Of a stretch of 64,000 nt of DNA, positions 55,470 through 64,000 are shown in pieces (the stretch's first letter is position 1; every line of letters begins with the position of its first letter). The position numbers and the translations under genes are program-made. Source of the DNA: Labia minor (taxonomy: Eukaryota > Arthropoda > Insecta > Dermaptera > Spongiphoridae). The stretch spans positions 32,420,720 to 32,484,719 of the forward strand of contig OY720346.1 of NCBI GenBank assembly GCA_963082975.1. Reading direction: 5' to 3'. The notes beneath the pieces were generated by a model. The model was not told the origin of the DNA. It worked only from the letters and a program-made list of their open reading frames with translations, and ran no database searches.

Positions 55470-57603
55470 ATATGATTAGTAACCCAAAAACTACCAACTT
55501 AATTCCCAATTTTCGCCCAGTAAGGCTGGTCACCTTGGGCGAATTAGACCATAAACTCCCAAATATAAATATAAATTTAAATAAGGATAAAAATAAAAAT
55601 CTAGATATAAATAATAATTCCAATAATTCCAATGAAAAGAAACAAGTTCAAATTAAAATATGACAATATTACTATTGGTTCTTTAAATGTGAGATCTCTA
55701 AAAGACGAATGAAGGTTAATAGAGATAGAAAACGCAATGGAAAAAACAAAACTAGATGTCCTGGGTCTTGCAGAAGTTAAAAGGCATGGAGAAAAGATAA
55801 TTAAGAGACACGATGGAAATATTTTTTATTATAATGGAGAGATACCAGGGCAAAGAGGTGTTGGATTCATAATAAATAAACATTAGACAAATAAAATCAT
55901 AAAATATAGGGGATAGTCAGATATAATATTTCTTGTAACATTGAATATAGGCAAAACATCAGCTTAATACAAGTTTATGCTCCTACAAATCAAGCTGATG
56001 ATGAGTTAATGGAATCTTTCTATCATTTATTAAACAAAGCTATACGGGAACATCCAAATTCACATAACCACCAGCTGATAATTATGGGCGACTTCAACAG
56101 CCAAATCGGTAGAAGAATGGAGGAAGAAAATAGAATGATGTGACCTTACGGCTATGGAAAAAGCAACGACAGAGGAGAGAGTTTGGTCCAGATCTGTCAT
56201 GAAAACAAACTCAAAATAGTCAACACCTTTTATAATAAAAGAGCGGGAAAGAGATGGATTTGGATCGCCCCTAATGGTGTATTTAAGAGTGAAATTGACT
56301 TTAAAGTCCATACCTTAATATAATTAATAAATTTGAAATAGTGGACAAATTTCCATTCTTCAGTGACCATAGACTTTTAAAATTTGAAATACTGAAAAAT
56401 AAGATTAAAAAGCGACTACATCCTAAATGGAATAAAAAATATCAATCAGAGGTAAAAAGTATTAAAATAGAAACAATTTTAAACAAGAACTAATAAACAT
56501 AGATTTACACAAAAAGACCAAATACAAAATCAATATAATAGACTAGAAAACTTATTAATAAACGCACAAAATGGATCTTATGAAATAAGTGAAACATAAA
56601 CAAAACTATCCGAAAAACAAAGGTCCTCATTGAAAGAAGAAATAAATTAAAAACGAAAAGAAATTATAAAGTAAGACAAATTGAACAGTCTAATGTGTAA
56701 AATAGTTAAATATAACATAAGGACCGATATACAAAGATACAACAATGATATTATAAAAAAGTTGATTGAACCATATACTTCAGAGAAACAAATGAGACAA
56801 ATGATATTTGAAGAAAACAACTAATTCCATGTCTTATAAGCAAAAATAAAAATATTAACTATGAGAACTAAAGAAGAAATAGTTCAAATAGCTACAGACT
56901 ACTATAAAGAATTATACGAGGGCCAAAGTATCAATAAATTATATAACAAAATACGGTAAATGAAAACATTCCTGAGTTTTTGGAATCAGAAATTGAAAAT
57001 GAGATAAAAAATTTAAATATGACATATGTCGGGATTAAAAACGAAATACTAAAACAATATCACTAATTTTATAATAAAGCCGTTAACATCCTTATATAAG
57101 CAATGGCAAAAATCCAACATTATATGTACAAAAAAGGCGACCCGAAAGATATTGCCAACTATAGGCCACTTACTCTATCATTAAATATCGGAAAAATCTT
57201 TGCAAAACTAATCCAGAGAAGAATTGAGAGAACTATAAATCTCAATCAACCAATAGAGCAAGCCGGCTTTAGAACTGGATATTCCACAATAGATCATTTA
57301 CACGTGATAGGACAGATCCTGGAAAAATCTAGAGGATATCAATTCACAATATATTTAGCATTTATAGATTTTACCAAGGCATTTGACTCTATAAACCAGG
57401 CCTGCATCCTGGAAGCTCTGATCACTCAAGGAGTAGATATAAACTACGTTGAGATTATTGAGAACCTATATAAGAAATGTGAAGCTAGAATTCTCTTGGA
57501 TGAACCGGGACCCTTCTTGCCAATAAGAAGAGGTGTAAGACAGGGAGATCCACTTTCACCAATTGTGTTTAATTGTACAATTGAGCAAATGTTCAGAAAA
57601 TAG
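55470..57603 (+). pseudogene. LINE ORF2 remnant: endonuclease and half of reverse transcriptase
   Basis: After a linker, the endonuclease start is readable at 55664 (NITIGSLNVRSLKDE, then LAEVKRHG with the catalytic Glu), GDFNSQIGRR near 56090 and WIWIAPNGVF, DFKVHTLI near 56270. Reverse transcriptase is clear from 57103: KKGDPKDIANYRPLTLSLNI, EQAGFRTGYSTIDHLHVI, LAFIDFTKAFDSIN with the first catalytic Asp, and GVRQGDPLSPIVFN. The sequence breaks at about 57603, before the YADD motif, the thumb region and the 3' tail. Many stops lie between 55690 and 57060. The 5' half is kept and the 3' half lost, the reverse of normal LINE truncation. Confidence 0.85.
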
Positions 57604-57647
57604 AAAAATATTATTATAGATTAGTCTTTATAAGATTTATACCTATC

Positions 57648-58035
57648 TATCTATCTCTGTGACTCTACGGAACTCGAAAGTTCTTGGCCGCAGCAACCAC
57701 ACCCCTCCAAGTATTCCTATTCTGAGCCACAACCTTCCAGTCCCTATCCTCTCCCATCTCTCTCACATCCTTTCCCACATTATCCTTGGTCTTCCAAGTG
57801 AACGTTTCTCACATATATTTTTTGCCATTCTATCTTCTTCCATTCTAGCCACGTGTCCTGCCCACCGTAGCCTTCTCGATATTATAATTTTAACTTTATC
57901 TGGTGATGCATAGAGGTCATGCAATTCCTCGTTATGCAATCTTCGCCATTCCCCGGTGACCTCATCTTTCTTTAGCCCATAAATGTTTCTCAGAATCCTA
58001 TTCTCAAATACTCTAAATCTATTCTCGTCGAAATA
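57648..58035 (-). pseudogene. Inverted LINE 3' end
   Basis: Inverse of 17570-17965, with good conservation: CTCTACGGAACTCGAAAGTT, TTGGCCGCAGCAACC, GCCACGTGTCCTGCCCACCG, GTGATGCATAGAGGTCATGC and CCATTCCCCGGTGACCTC. It begins with the ATCTATCTCTGTGA inverse of the LINE end. The open frame at 57659-57913 on the plus strand is antisense and not a gene. Confidence 0.85.
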
Positions 58036-58104
58036 ATCGTGTTCTTCGTATAGGGTGGCTCTTGAATCATGAATGATGGCGTCGTTCGTAGCATTTTATC
58101 CCCC

Positions 58105-58345
58105 TCTGGTGTCGTCTAGGCGGAGTGGTAGAGGCGCTCGACGACAAATCGGGTGGCAGGCGCTATGCGATGAGCCAATAGATGACTCCGTTATTATCAC
58201 TAATCGTAGGCTTGAGTCTTGTCTTAAATATTAGTCGAAGCGCAATGAGAATTCACCCAGAGAATAAGAATGGCTGTCAAATGGAATTATTGAACCTTGA
58301 AACTCTGAATACCCCAGCCAAGTAGTAGTCAGAAGACGACGCTTA
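58105..58345 (+). mobile_element. tRNA-related SINE-like sequence
   Basis: CGTCTAGGCGGAGTGGTAGAG (58114-58134) matches an RNA polymerase III A box / tRNA D-arm (TRGCNNAGYGG) well. AGGCTTGAGTCTT (58208-58220) resembles a B box, but the 90-base spacing is longer than usual. The remainder to 58345 is G+C-richer than its surroundings and has no reading frame. A decayed class II tRNA is a less likely alternative. Confidence 0.45.
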
Positions 58346-58372
58346 TCAAGAAGTTTATTTTATCTTGTTTAT

Positions 58373-58531
58373 TAATTTTTAAACAAAAACGATATTATTT
58401 TGCTACTATTTTTAAACAAAAACGATATTATTTTGCTACTATTTTTAAATAAAAACGATATTATTTTGCTAATATTTTTCAATAAAAACGATATTAATTT
58501 TGCTACTATTTTTCAACAACAGCGATATTTT
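58373..58531 (+). repeat. 33-bp minisatellite, about 4.8 units
   Basis: The unit runs TATTTTTAAACAAAAACGAT then ATTATTTTGCTAC. The first units are identical; later ones accumulate changes (AAT for AAC, an extra A, AACAACAGCG). The ordered divergence suggests expansion at the left side. Confidence 0.9.
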
Positions 58532-58559
58532 ATTTAAAAAAACCTGCTTCGAAGCCACC

Positions 58560-59380
58560 AACCCTACATATATATATATATATATAAACGAGCAAATAAA
58601 ACAATTAAATACAATCTGATACTTATACAATTTTTATTTTCGTTAGGTTGATGATGATGATCTTTTATGAGTATATCCTTATGCCCTTTTGAAATGTACC
58701 AACAATAAAGAAAGGAAGGAAGGAAAGAAGAAAGAATGACCTGCTTCTGATACGTGCCAAAATCGTCCATAAGCAGAGGAAATCACTTTCAGAACTGATA
58801 TGAGATGCGATATAAAGAAGAGAAAAAAAGAGAGAAATCGTCATTTCCTTTAAAGAAATTCATACAAATTCACCCTAAAATTAGGATTCAGACACGTTTT
58901 ATATTCGTATATAAATCCAATTATCTAAATATGACTCTCTTCTGAATGCATTTTCTTTTGTTCAGATTTCCAGGCGGTGATGCATGCAAATCAAAAAATG
59001 ACTAGACAGAAAAGATAAATTATAACTATGACGTATAATAAATATTACTTTTTGAAGATTATTTTTCATATTATCCTATTATAATAAATTCTTATTAAAG
59101 TTTTTTTCATATATCAAATTAATTTAAAAACATTCATTATTCAAACATTATTTTGTGCATTTTATTTTTAAAGAGAATATTTACATTTGAACACGTAAAT
59201 GAATTTAAGTTTTTTTTTTTAAATACATTTATGAATATCAAATTAATCTTTAGATAATTTACATATATTTAGTTATTTATATATTTATTTATTCTCCTGT
59301 ATCATTCTGAGAATATTAGTTTACATTAATATTGATTTTATTTTTCTTTTACCTGCATTTGTAAAATAATTTATGATATA
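58560..59380. other. A+T-rich DNA, no gene seen
   Basis: (TA)n at 58566-58585. The minus-strand frame 58770-58564 is not supported. A GAAGGAAGG tract is at about 58711-58733. Confidence 0.6.
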
Positions 59381-59600
59381 CTAGCTGCTCTTCGCACATA
59401 GACAGGGAACCCTCCCCCCCAGTACCCACGAAGTGATACATAGTATTTGGTTGAAAGTCTGTATGTAATAGATTTTCATTTATTTGATTTCAATCAGTAT
59501 ATTATAACATTCATATCTTTTTGTGTTCTTATATAAATATATTTTAATTTAATCACTAAATTAATTATATATTTCATTGTACAATATAATATTTCTTAAT
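59381..59600 (-). repeat. Second Helitron-type 3' end
   Basis: On the minus strand it aligns with 49050-49275: TTAATTTAGTGATTAAATTA, CAGACTTTCAACCAAATACT, ATGTATCACTTCGTGGGTAC, a G-rich run, and GAAGAGCAG-CTAG with T following (59380). It lacks the GAGCGCC/GGCGCTC hairpin and the LINE fragment, so it is a different version or an older copy. Its 5' end was not found. Confidence 0.6.
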
Positions 59601-60109
59601 ATTTATTTTGATATTCGTTTTTTATTATCCTTGGGTTTTAGAATAATTTTTATTATAAAGAAATCAAAAGAAATTAATGACTTGAGGCATTTTAATAATA
59701 TAAAACTAAAAGTAACTTTTTTAACTCATTTGCTTTCTCCACAACCTCGCAAAATTTAAATAAATTCAAATATTTATATTTTTAATTTAATTAGGATTGA
59801 ATTTAAACTAACAATAAGGCATAATAAATGTTATACTTAAATAATGAAAATTCTTAGCGAGATTTAATATTGTCGATTTGGCCTTATTCCGCATTGATAT
59901 TCTCCTAAGATTAGAAGAAACTTGTAAATTGAGCCCTACCCCATTTTAACATTATAATTAAATATACTAATTTTAAAGGATTATTATTGAACTCATATTT
60001 TTCAATTTAATATTAATTTGATTTTCAAAATTTTATTTCCATATTAATGATTTTTTGTATTAAAATTTATACAAATTCAAATATTCTAATTATTTATTTA
60101 TGGGTTTTT

Positions 60110-61545
60110 TTCAGAACATTTGAATATGGTATTTGAACATTAAATTTAAGCTCTCTAACACTAAAAAAATATCATGAACATTTTTCACAAATAATTCACT
60201 TGAATATAATATAATGAACACTAAAAAAAGTGGTTGCACATTAAAATAAGCTTAGAAACACTAAAAAAATATTTGAGCACTAAAACAATTTTAGGAAAAA
60301 TACAATACTATTTAGGAACAATAAAAAAAAATTAAAACACTAAAACTTTGTTACAGCAAAAACCAAACACATACTTTTCATACATACACATTCTTTTGAA
60401 ATGGACCGAAGAAAGAAATCCTTGTTGTCCCAATTATAAATGATTTGCATTAAAACCAGCTATAAAATTAAAACTATGGACACTGGGCACTTTCAAATAA
60501 AACTGTAATAAAAAAAATCTAATAAATATTTTGTATGTTCCTCACAATCACATTTTCAAAAAGTAACTTCTGAATTAATCTCGTAATATAATTTATTAAA
60601 TGAAAAGTGGGAGTCATTTGAGGAATATTAAAAATTCAATTTTGGAATCTGGGTTATTACGAATCCCGCAATGGAAAATACAAGTACTTGTACCTGTCCT
60701 TCATTTGGCAAAGATTATATATGCAAACATATTTTAGGCATGAAAATTCGATTGAAAATAGTAACTGTTCCACAAGAAGCAAAAATTGTTCCCATTGGTC
60801 AGAAACGAAAACGTGGTAGACCGGCTAAATCAACAAAAGCACTAATAATTGATTAAAATTAATTTTTTATGTCCCTATATGCACGACACCCTTAAAGGGT
60901 ATAAGTGTGTTTCGATTATAAATAAAAATGTTCCTATATATCTATAATAGTCTATGTTATGTATATAGTATATCTTATATATAAAATTAAAACACTAAAA
61001 CTTTGTTACAGCAAAGATATTATATATTTATTATAATAAAATTTGTTAAAAAATATAATATCAGTATTATATATATTTTTATATACTTACATATAAATGA
61101 ATAAGAACATACAATAACACACATCTTTCTCAACCTCTCCTATGTGAATAAAATTAAACAAAATATAATATATATATAATCCTACACATTTTCTATTTTA
61201 AAATATTTTCAATGTCTATATGGTACTTCCTCTCAGATGTAAATTTATGAACTCTTATTTTAATAACCAGCAAATTTATATAATGTTTAAAAAAATTATT
61301 TTAAAGTTAATCGCAATGTCTTAATGTGCGAATGAATATTTTTTTTGTTAACGTAATTTAATGTGCAAGGAATCTAATTTAATTTAATGTTTATTTTGAC
61401 CTAATTTGATGTGCAGCTGGTTAGTGTGCAAGTACTCAAATTTAATGTTCAAATCAGATTTTTTAAATGTTTATATCTCAATGTGGAAATCTCCTATTTT
61501 AGTGTGGAAATAACCTATTTAAGTGTGCCATTATATTTATCCCTT
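60110..61545 (+). mobile_element. MULE-type DNA transposon remnant with subterminal motif arrays
   Basis: The left flank (60120-60360) has many copies of (A/G)ACACTAAAA, GAACATTAAA and GCACATTAAAA. The right flank (61310-61545) has the inverse motifs TTTTAGTGTGG, TTAATGTGC, TTAATGTTC and TTAAGTGTGCC, so the motifs point inward from both sides. Between them lies the end of a MULE transposase with a SWIM finger. The exact ends and target duplication could not be placed. The 28-bp TAAAACACTAAAACTTTGTT + ACAGCAAA occurs twice (60333, 60988), suggesting internal duplication. Confidence 0.6.
60602..60856 (+). pseudogene. MULE transposase C-terminus with SWIM zinc finger
   Basis: The frame reads EKWESFEEY, a UAA at 60629-60631, KFNFGIWVITNPA, then the ATG at 60671 and TCTCPSFGKDYICKHILGMK. 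This is a SWIM finger, C-X-C-X8-C-X-H, which many MULE transposases carry after the DDE domain. It is followed by the basic tail IGQKRKRGRPAKSTKALIID and a stop, a common ending for these proteins. The DDE and FLYWCH parts are not recognisable upstream. The 61-codon piece from 60671 is a fragment, not a gene in itself. SWIM fingers bind DNA or protein. Confidence 0.8.
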
Positions 61546-62452
61546 TATTTATTATTGATTTATTATTATTTCCTATCAATATAAAATCATTGAATTTATC
61601 AGTAAATTTATTAAACATAATAAATATAAATTAATGTTTTTAATAATTGTTTTATTTATGTTTAAATTTATAAAATTTATTTAAATAATTTATTTTAATT
61701 TCAAATTAAACTTTATACTCATTTGTTTCAGAATATAATAATAAATTTAAATTTCTTGAGCGAATAAGTACAAAATCTGAAAATATTTGTTAAATAAACA
61801 TTTAATATTTAGAAAAAAATAGGATCAAACTCTTAATTGAAGCCAAGGGAGGCCATATAAAATATTAATCGTAATAATTTGTTACTATTATAGAAATTAA
61901 TGATAAATAAAAGATTTTATTAAAATTTTTATCTTGTTTCAATTAATTCTGTAAATTCACTAGGATATTTTCTACTTGTAAGGTATATCTCGTAAGTTTA
62001 TGAAAACAAATTTTTTATTGATCTTCATTTACTTTTGTTTAATTTGTTTGAATGAGGAAAGAAATTTGCTAGAAAAGTTAACTCAGATTAGACATTAAAT
62101 CGAAGCATTAAACGCATATAACTACGAATTTAAAAAAAAAATTAAGAATATGAAAAATGTGAAAATATAATTTTTTAATGTTCAAATGAAGAATTTTCTA
62201 ATTTCAAAAATAAAAGAATTAAAAAATAGTTTTGAGTAAATGAAATAAAATTAAATGAAATAATAAAAAATTATATTATAGAAAAATTTAACATATGACG
62301 TAATCCAATTAAAATTCAAAATATATTTAGTAGAATTTAAAAAAATATTAAGAAAGTAGAGATATAAATAAAATTGTCTTTTTTTTTGTTTTTTTATTTC
62401 ATTGGTATTAGTGTGAGTCCTATTTTATAAAAATATAATTTATTGTATATAG
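61546..62452. other. A+T-rich DNA, no gene seen
   Basis: No repeat family or open frame recognised. Confidence 0.65.
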
Positions 62453-62488
62453 TCTATATATATAAAAGGCAATGTCTGTGTGTCTGTG

Positions 62489-62519
<31 letters not shown>

Positions 62520-62620
62520 TATAGACTCAAAAACTACCCGTCCGATTACGGTGAAACTTTCAGGAATTGTTGTGGGCATACCAAGGAAGGTTTTAGTGTA
62601 GTTAAATCCAAAATTAATTT
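62453..62620 (+). repeat. Repeat start with (TGTC)n, possible Helitron 5' end
   Basis: TCTATATATATAAAAGGCAA then (TGTC)n and TAGACTCAAAAACTACCCGT, GGTGAAACTTTCAGGAATTG. The opening resembles the Helitron-like start at 47813, but the preceding base is G rather than A and no matching CTRR end was seen. The frame 62472-62735 across the microsatellite is not a gene. Confidence 0.4.
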
Positions 62621-63062
62621 ATCCAAAATTAATTTAATTAGTAATATATTGCTAAAAGTCTTTAGTGTCACAAAACTATCGACAGATGGCGCTACATATA
62701 ATTTTCCAAATTCAAATATTTTTAATTTTTTTTAAACTGTCAAAAATAACATACCCATAATAACAGTTGTAATAAAAATAGAAATATAAATCACAATGTA
62801 AGTAAAATATTGTATCGTTTTATTTATATTGTTTCAATTAAATCCAAAATTAATTTAATTAGTAATATTTTGGTAAAAGTCTATAGTGTCACAAAACTAT
62901 CGACAGATGGCGCTACATATAATCTTCCAAATTCAAATATTTTTAATTTTTTTTAAACTGTCAAAAATAACATACACATAATAACAGTTGTAATAAAAAT
63001 AGAAATATAAATCACAATGTAAGTAAAATATTGAATCGTTTTATTTATATTGTTTCAATTAT
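62621..63062 (+). repeat. 220-bp tandem duplication
   Basis: The unit starting ATCCAAAATTAATTTAATTA (62621; again 62841) includes TAGTGTCACAAAACTATCGA, CAGATGGCGCTACATATAAT and CAGTTGTAATAAAAATAGAA. The two units differ at few bases (for example TTTCC/CTTCC, ATACCC/ATACAC). GACAGATGGCGCTA is a motif often seen in arthropod repeats. Confidence 0.9.
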
Positions 63063-63489
63063 TGTTTGAATATATATTAAATTTATATATAGATTTATTA
63101 AGTATAATAATTCCATTTACTTCAAATTTTTTTAATTTTTTATTTAAAAGTATATTCAGCATTGAAATTGCCATTAAATATGCAGGTAATTGGAACTCCA
63201 ACATGTAATATTAGCAAATATTCTGGGATGGGAAAAATACTAAGATCATGTCATGTCCTATTAAATATTTTGAATTTTATTTTGAATCATACAATGGTAA
63301 TGAAATATTGTAGGTAGACTTTTGAGACAAACAATAAAAATCTCTATAAAATATACTTATTCCGAAAACTGTTAATTAAAATGTAATAACTATTAACAAT
63401 TAATAAAGTAGAAATAATTTTCGAACAAATAAAAATGTAATAATTATTAACAAAAAAAATAAAAAATAAAAATAAATTATTAACAAAAT
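63063..63489. other. A+T-rich DNA, no gene seen
   Basis: Nothing recognised. Confidence 0.6.
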
Positions 63490-63797
63490 AAGTTGACCTG
63501 TGGCCAGGTCCGAACCGACCGACGGTTTGAAGTAAATTAATTTCCAGCTACAGAAACAATTTCAAATAATTTTAATATATCTATTAATGTAATAAAAAAA
63601 CAGATATGGACATAACATAAATATTTTTAATTTTATTTTATTTGTAATATATATGTAAGACCAGGCTGTGACGTCATGAATGGCTGGGTGACTTATATAT
63701 AATTTTAAATTAAGAAATATTCGTGGAGATATGTAAAAATCTCCATATGTGAAATTTGGTGTGAAAACAATACCTCCCTTACTATCGTCGGTCGGTA
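63490..63797 (+). repeat. Family 1 deletion derivative, copy G
   Basis: The left end and TGACGTCATGAATGGCTGG module are present. Then AAATTAAGAAATATTCGTGG joins directly to the second TTCGTGGAGATATGTAA module and the CGTCGGTCGGTAA end. The core with the GACGGACAGAC run is deleted. The minus-strand frame 63840-63562 is not a gene. Confidence 0.85.
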
Positions 63798-63869
63798 AAA
63801 AATAAAAATAAAAATGTAATAATAAAAAATAAAATTTCAATTATATTAATTTAATAAATTATTATTATT

Positions 63870-64000
63870 ATCCGATTTGAGCGCACTTTCTCAGCATAAA
63901 TGCTGGAAATATTCACCTATCCCTTAGATGGTGTGGGATTAGGCTCGGACTGTGTGGAAAGAGACTTCACCCTGGCCCTCACAGTTCTGTTCTTGTTTTT
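63870..64000. other. G+C-richer repeat-like end piece
   Basis: CTTTCTCAGCATAAATGCTGG (with AGCAT-AA-ATGCT stem), TTAGATGGTGTGGGATTAGG, CTCGGACTGTGTGGAAAGAG and CTTCACCCTGGCCCTCACAG. The composition suggests a repeat or gene beginning that is cut by the window edge. It was not recognised. Confidence 0.3.

Noticed and set aside
54522-55632. Several hydrophobic-looking frames on the minus strand opposite the LINE
   Set aside because: Antisense of A-rich ORF1 and linker sequence; F/L/S-rich by composition.
60120-60360. Regular short repeats that might suggest a CRISPR-like array
   Set aside because: Units are short, imperfect and irregularly spaced, and have inverse partners at 61310-61545. This is a eukaryotic transposon end pattern.

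Overview
This is a strongly A+T-rich piece of animal nuclear DNA, most likely from an arthropod. The repeats are of insect type: a Ty3/gypsy element, RTE-like and R4-like LINEs, mariner, pogo/Tigger-like and MULE remnants, Helitron ends, tRNA-derived SINE-like pieces, and short elements with a tract of the kind GACGGACGGACAGAC. Many (TA)n, (GA)n and (TG)n microsatellites are present. There is no complete host gene. Every long or family-recognisable reading frame belongs to a mobile element. The species cannot be named from this sequence.

Layout. 1-1000: a foldback element (family 3) beside a dispersed repeat (family 4). 2848-7665: a young Ty3/gypsy LTR retrotransposon whose 293-bp LTRs differ at one base. 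Its gag has an in-frame UAG, its pol is open throughout, and an A AAA AAC heptamer sits in the gag/pol overlap. 7.8-8.3 kb: a dead mariner. 11.0-11.7 kb: the clearest copy of a modular foldback repeat (family 1). 13.75-14.4 kb: an old LTR of the same gypsy family, split by a SINE-like insert. 15.3-16.5 kb: a dead pogo/Tigger-like transposase (minus). 17.3-18.0 kb: a LINE 3' end. 21.06-25 kb: an R4-like LINE 3' part (minus) beside a decayed RTE-like LINE (plus). 26-46 kb: mostly A+T-rich DNA with repeat fragments and a few G+C-richer islands, of which 39.09-39.50 kb is the best candidate for host functional sequence.

46.1-50.7 kb: a five-level nest. A family 3 foldback is split by a cluster of family 1 copies, which is split by a Helitron-like element, which carries a LINE 3' end, which is itself split by a small inverted-repeat element. 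53.1-53.5 kb: a second mariner remnant. 54.25-57.6 kb: a second LINE (ORF1 plus part of ORF2) cut in the middle of its reverse transcriptase and joined to an inverted 3' end of another LINE. 58.1 kb: a SINE-like piece, then a 33-bp minisatellite. 60.1-61.5 kb: a MULE remnant with a SWIM zinc finger between arrays of inward-facing subterminal motifs. 62.4-63.8 kb: a (TGTC)n-led repeat, a 220-bp tandem duplication and a last family 1 copy.

The genes do not form a host pathway. The window records successive transposon insertions. The points that stand out are the gypsy element (recent but with broken gag), the Helitron-like element carrying other repeats, the MULE subterminal arrays, and the modular family 1/2 repeats. 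Those repeats share a core, CAAATTTCATCAAAATCGG followed by GACGGACAGAC, whose style recurs in unrelated repeats here.
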